From positions 47,130,714 to 47,194,713 of the forward strand of contig CM049320.1 in the NCBI GenBank assembly GCA_026874595.1: a DNA stretch of 64,000 nucleotides, in the 5' to 3' direction. Shown one piece after another: positions 62,601-64,000 of the stretch. Position 1 is the stretch's first letter; each line of letters starts with the position of its first letter. The stretch comes from Sipunculus nudus (taxonomy: Eukaryota; Annelida; Sipuncula; Golfingiida; Sipunculidae). Below the pieces are notes generated by a model. The model did no database searches and had not been told where the DNA came from. It saw nothing but the letters and a program-made list of their open reading frames with translations. A program made the translations under genes and the position numbers.

Positions 62601-62640
62601 CCACCCTCTGGGTGTTTAGGTAAAAGAAACGGTAGAGGTA
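56680..62640 (+). repeat. Minisatellite array 3: donor-derived 44-bp repeat
   Basis: Starts in the last ~16 bases of the exon ending at 56696. The typical unit has GGGGC(C/A)AAACCTAC(C/A)TCAAG, then GTTTGTAGT, then (CAGG/AAAG)AGAAAGGAATA. Its exon-derived part is GCCAAACTATCCTCAAG. More than 120 copies by length; the central 56900-61290 and 61430-62150 are highly uniform, while both edges (56697-56900, 61290-61430, 62150-62640) are diverged, with variable spacing. Nearly all units keep AAG/GTTTGT. Variants follow a 12-unit higher-order pattern around 58.3-59.4 kb. Confidence 0.95.
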
Positions 62641-63315
62641 ACAGGTACTTTAAATGTACAATACAAAACATGTCCTCTTCAGTATGTACAAGATTTCTGT
62701 CCAGCTTTATTTTACATTTGTAGGGTATTTTACATTAACACTTGGCCACCTTTGTATGTCCAGTTGTATATTTGTAATTTTATTATATGACGTATATTTA
62801 TGTACAATATGTTATCTGGCATCAGGTACATCAGGTAATAATAACAGGTATCTCAGTAGATTGAGCTATCAACACCAAATTTTATATATTTATTTATCTG
62901 ATTTGGAAAGGTAAAGAGTAGGTTGTAAAAGTATACCTTTCTGTTAGTCAATGAAATTCTCCATTTTGTCTTGGATATTCAGAAAAATAATTACACTCCA
63001 GCTTTCATATCATGGTGAACAATTTCTTAATATGAAGAAAAATATGTGATGGTTATTTCATAGAAGTTAAAATGTGCTATCCTCAGAATGATAATTTATT
63101 GCATTTCAGTATCCATGTTGTCTATTACCAAACATCTTTATATTGTATCACTACCAAATTTTATAGGAATATTGATAATGTCACTGATATGCAGATATAA
63201 GGGGTAGAAAAGTACATCTTGCAGCTGATATTGTAATTACCACTTCACATCTGTCATGCACATTATTGCATAAATAATCTTATCTTGTTTAATGACCTAT
63301 TTTATGTACTTGTAG
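62641..63315. other. Intron after array 3, nothing recognised
   Basis: AT-rich, no element recognised. Confidence 0.5.
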
Positions 63316-63459
63316 CAGTGGTGATAACACAGCCAACAGTCGGTTAGCAGAAGTTTACCAAGAACTTGAATCCATAGAGGCTGACAAAGCACCAGCCAGG
63401 GCAGCTGTTATTCTGGCAGGACTGGGCTTTACACCAGCCATGCAAAAAATGACCACAAA
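63316..63459 (+). CDS. ABCF3: ABCF3 exon (ABC-F arm and EADKAPAR region)
   Basis: Acceptor GTACTTGTAG, donor AA/GTTAGT. Encodes SGDNTANSRLAEVYQELESI, then EADKAPARAAVILAGLGFTP and AMQKMTT. The E-A-D-K-A-P-A-R-A-V-I-L-A-G-L-G-F motif is highly characteristic of ABCF3 and precedes the ABC signature motif, which must lie on the next exon outside the window. Phase 2 in and out. Confidence 0.97.
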
Positions 63460-63857
63460 GTTAGTACATTGCAATGTTCTTCTGCTGGGGAGGGGGGTAG
63501 CACCATATCAGTCATCTGACATTACGACCAGATTACTGGCTGTCAGAGTGCCTTTACATCTAGGTCTGAGGAATGCATTATAAGGCCCAATGAGGATGCA
63601 AATATTTTCGTCATTTTTGACAAAACCTTATTGCTTATAAGTATAATGTAGCTTCAAATTAACCCACTAGACCTTTTAATAGTTTCAAGTGATATTAAAG
63701 TGTACTTTTAACTATTAATGCATAAAACATCCTTCAAAAACTCTCCCGATATTCTCCATGAATTCTCTGGCGCTCTCACAGATTTTCTCACATTTAAAAG
63801 ACCCACAATTTACTACAGTTATGTTTAACGATGATGTGATGGTAAAGATAAAAGCAA
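63460..63857. other. Intron, no gene
   Basis: Only a weak similarity of 63730-63810 to 12440-12520 was seen. Confidence 0.4.
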
Positions 63858-63882
63858 GAAATATTATTATTATTATTATTAT
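63858..63882. repeat. (ATT)n microsatellite
   Basis: About seven ATT units immediately before the family D hairpin. Confidence 0.95.
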
Positions 63883-63883
63883 T

Positions 63884-64000
63884 GTATCCGCCAAAACAAA
63901 GTTTTGCGGATACTATGTTTTTGACTGGGTTCTGCCACAACCACTGCCGCCACGGGGTTGGTTTCCAGAATAGAGCTCTGAGACCTCTGGACAGATTTTT
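63884..64000 (+). mobile_element. Family D 5' end, cut by window edge
   Basis: GTATCCGCCAAAACAAAGTT TTGCGGATACTATG folds into a 13-bp stem with one bulged base, a variant of the family D start at 36627. The TTCTGCCACAACCACTGCCG region follows. Confidence 0.75.

Larger units (their letters stand above)
16217..63459 (+). other. ABCF3: ABCF3 gene, internal part (7 coding exons)
   Basis: Seven exons (16217-16361, 19870-20011, 27643-27740, 33759-33878, 47317-47421, 56538-56696, 63316-63459; 913 nt) encode about 304 codons of one continuous protein. It matches the N-terminal region and start of the first ATPase domain of animal ABCF3, a cytosolic, membrane-domain-free ABC-F ATPase and counterpart of yeast Gcn20. 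Gcn20 works with Gcn1 at ribosomes in activation of the kinase Gcn2. All introns have GT-AG ends. Phases in order are 2, 0, 2, 2, 2, 2, and every junction rejoins in frame. The exon carrying the start codon and everything after the first part of ABC domain 1 are missing from the window. Confidence 0.93.

Overview
The window is eukaryotic, AT-rich, intron-dominated DNA. The single recognisable host gene is the N-terminal half of an ABCF3 (GCN20-type ABC-F ATPase) gene on the + strand. Seven coding exons are spread over about 47 kb (16217-63459), and all six internal splice junctions agree in phase. The surrounding repeats suggest an invertebrate metazoan, most likely a marine mollusc such as a bivalve: pogo/Tigger, hAT and CR1-like elements, a Gypsy fragment, and very abundant TCCG-containing elements with hairpin ends. 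The species cannot be named from the sequence alone.

Layout. 1-1850 is the right part of a pogo/Tigger-like transposon whose transposase frame carries two in-frame TAG codons. 2.4-9.2 kb is repeat debris, with one small MITE that has a 5-bp target duplication and one long inverted repeat. 10019-12164 is a complete non-autonomous hAT-like element with perfect 8-bp target duplications. About 12.9-15.4 kb on the - strand holds a decayed coding remnant and a CR1-like LINE. From 15.7 kb onward come the ABCF3 exons. Their introns are filled with elements that share one architecture: a short inverted repeat near each end, a 5' hairpin followed by ATAG or CTATG, TCCG-type microsatellite or tandem core, and a 3' hairpin followed by CTTGTT or ATCTAGTT. 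I interpret these as Helentron-associated (HINE) or pearl-like rolling-circle elements of at least four families, named A to D here. A Gypsy-type nucleocapsid-protease-RT fragment lies on the - strand at 55.45-56.2 kb.

The most unusual observation concerns the three large minisatellites. Each is built from a unit that copies an ABCF3 exon edge together with its splice signal. Array 1 (53-bp unit, about 10 copies, 15690-16216) carries the acceptor and the first ~16 nt of the exon at 16217. Array 2 (39/35-bp units, roughly 85 copies, 27714-30920) carries the last ~26 nt and the donor of the exon ending at 27740; most copies have A instead of G at donor +1. Array 3 (44-bp unit, more than 120 copies, about 56680-62600) carries the last ~16 nt and the donor of the exon ending at 56696; the GT is kept in nearly all copies, with a 12-unit (528-bp) higher-order repeat in its centre. 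The ABCF3 pre-mRNA would therefore hold more than a hundred tandem decoy splice sites.

The ABCF3 start-codon exon was not found upstream of 16217, and the rest of the gene (signature motif of the first ABC domain, whole second ABC domain) lies beyond 64000. No rRNA, tRNA or CRISPR locus was seen.
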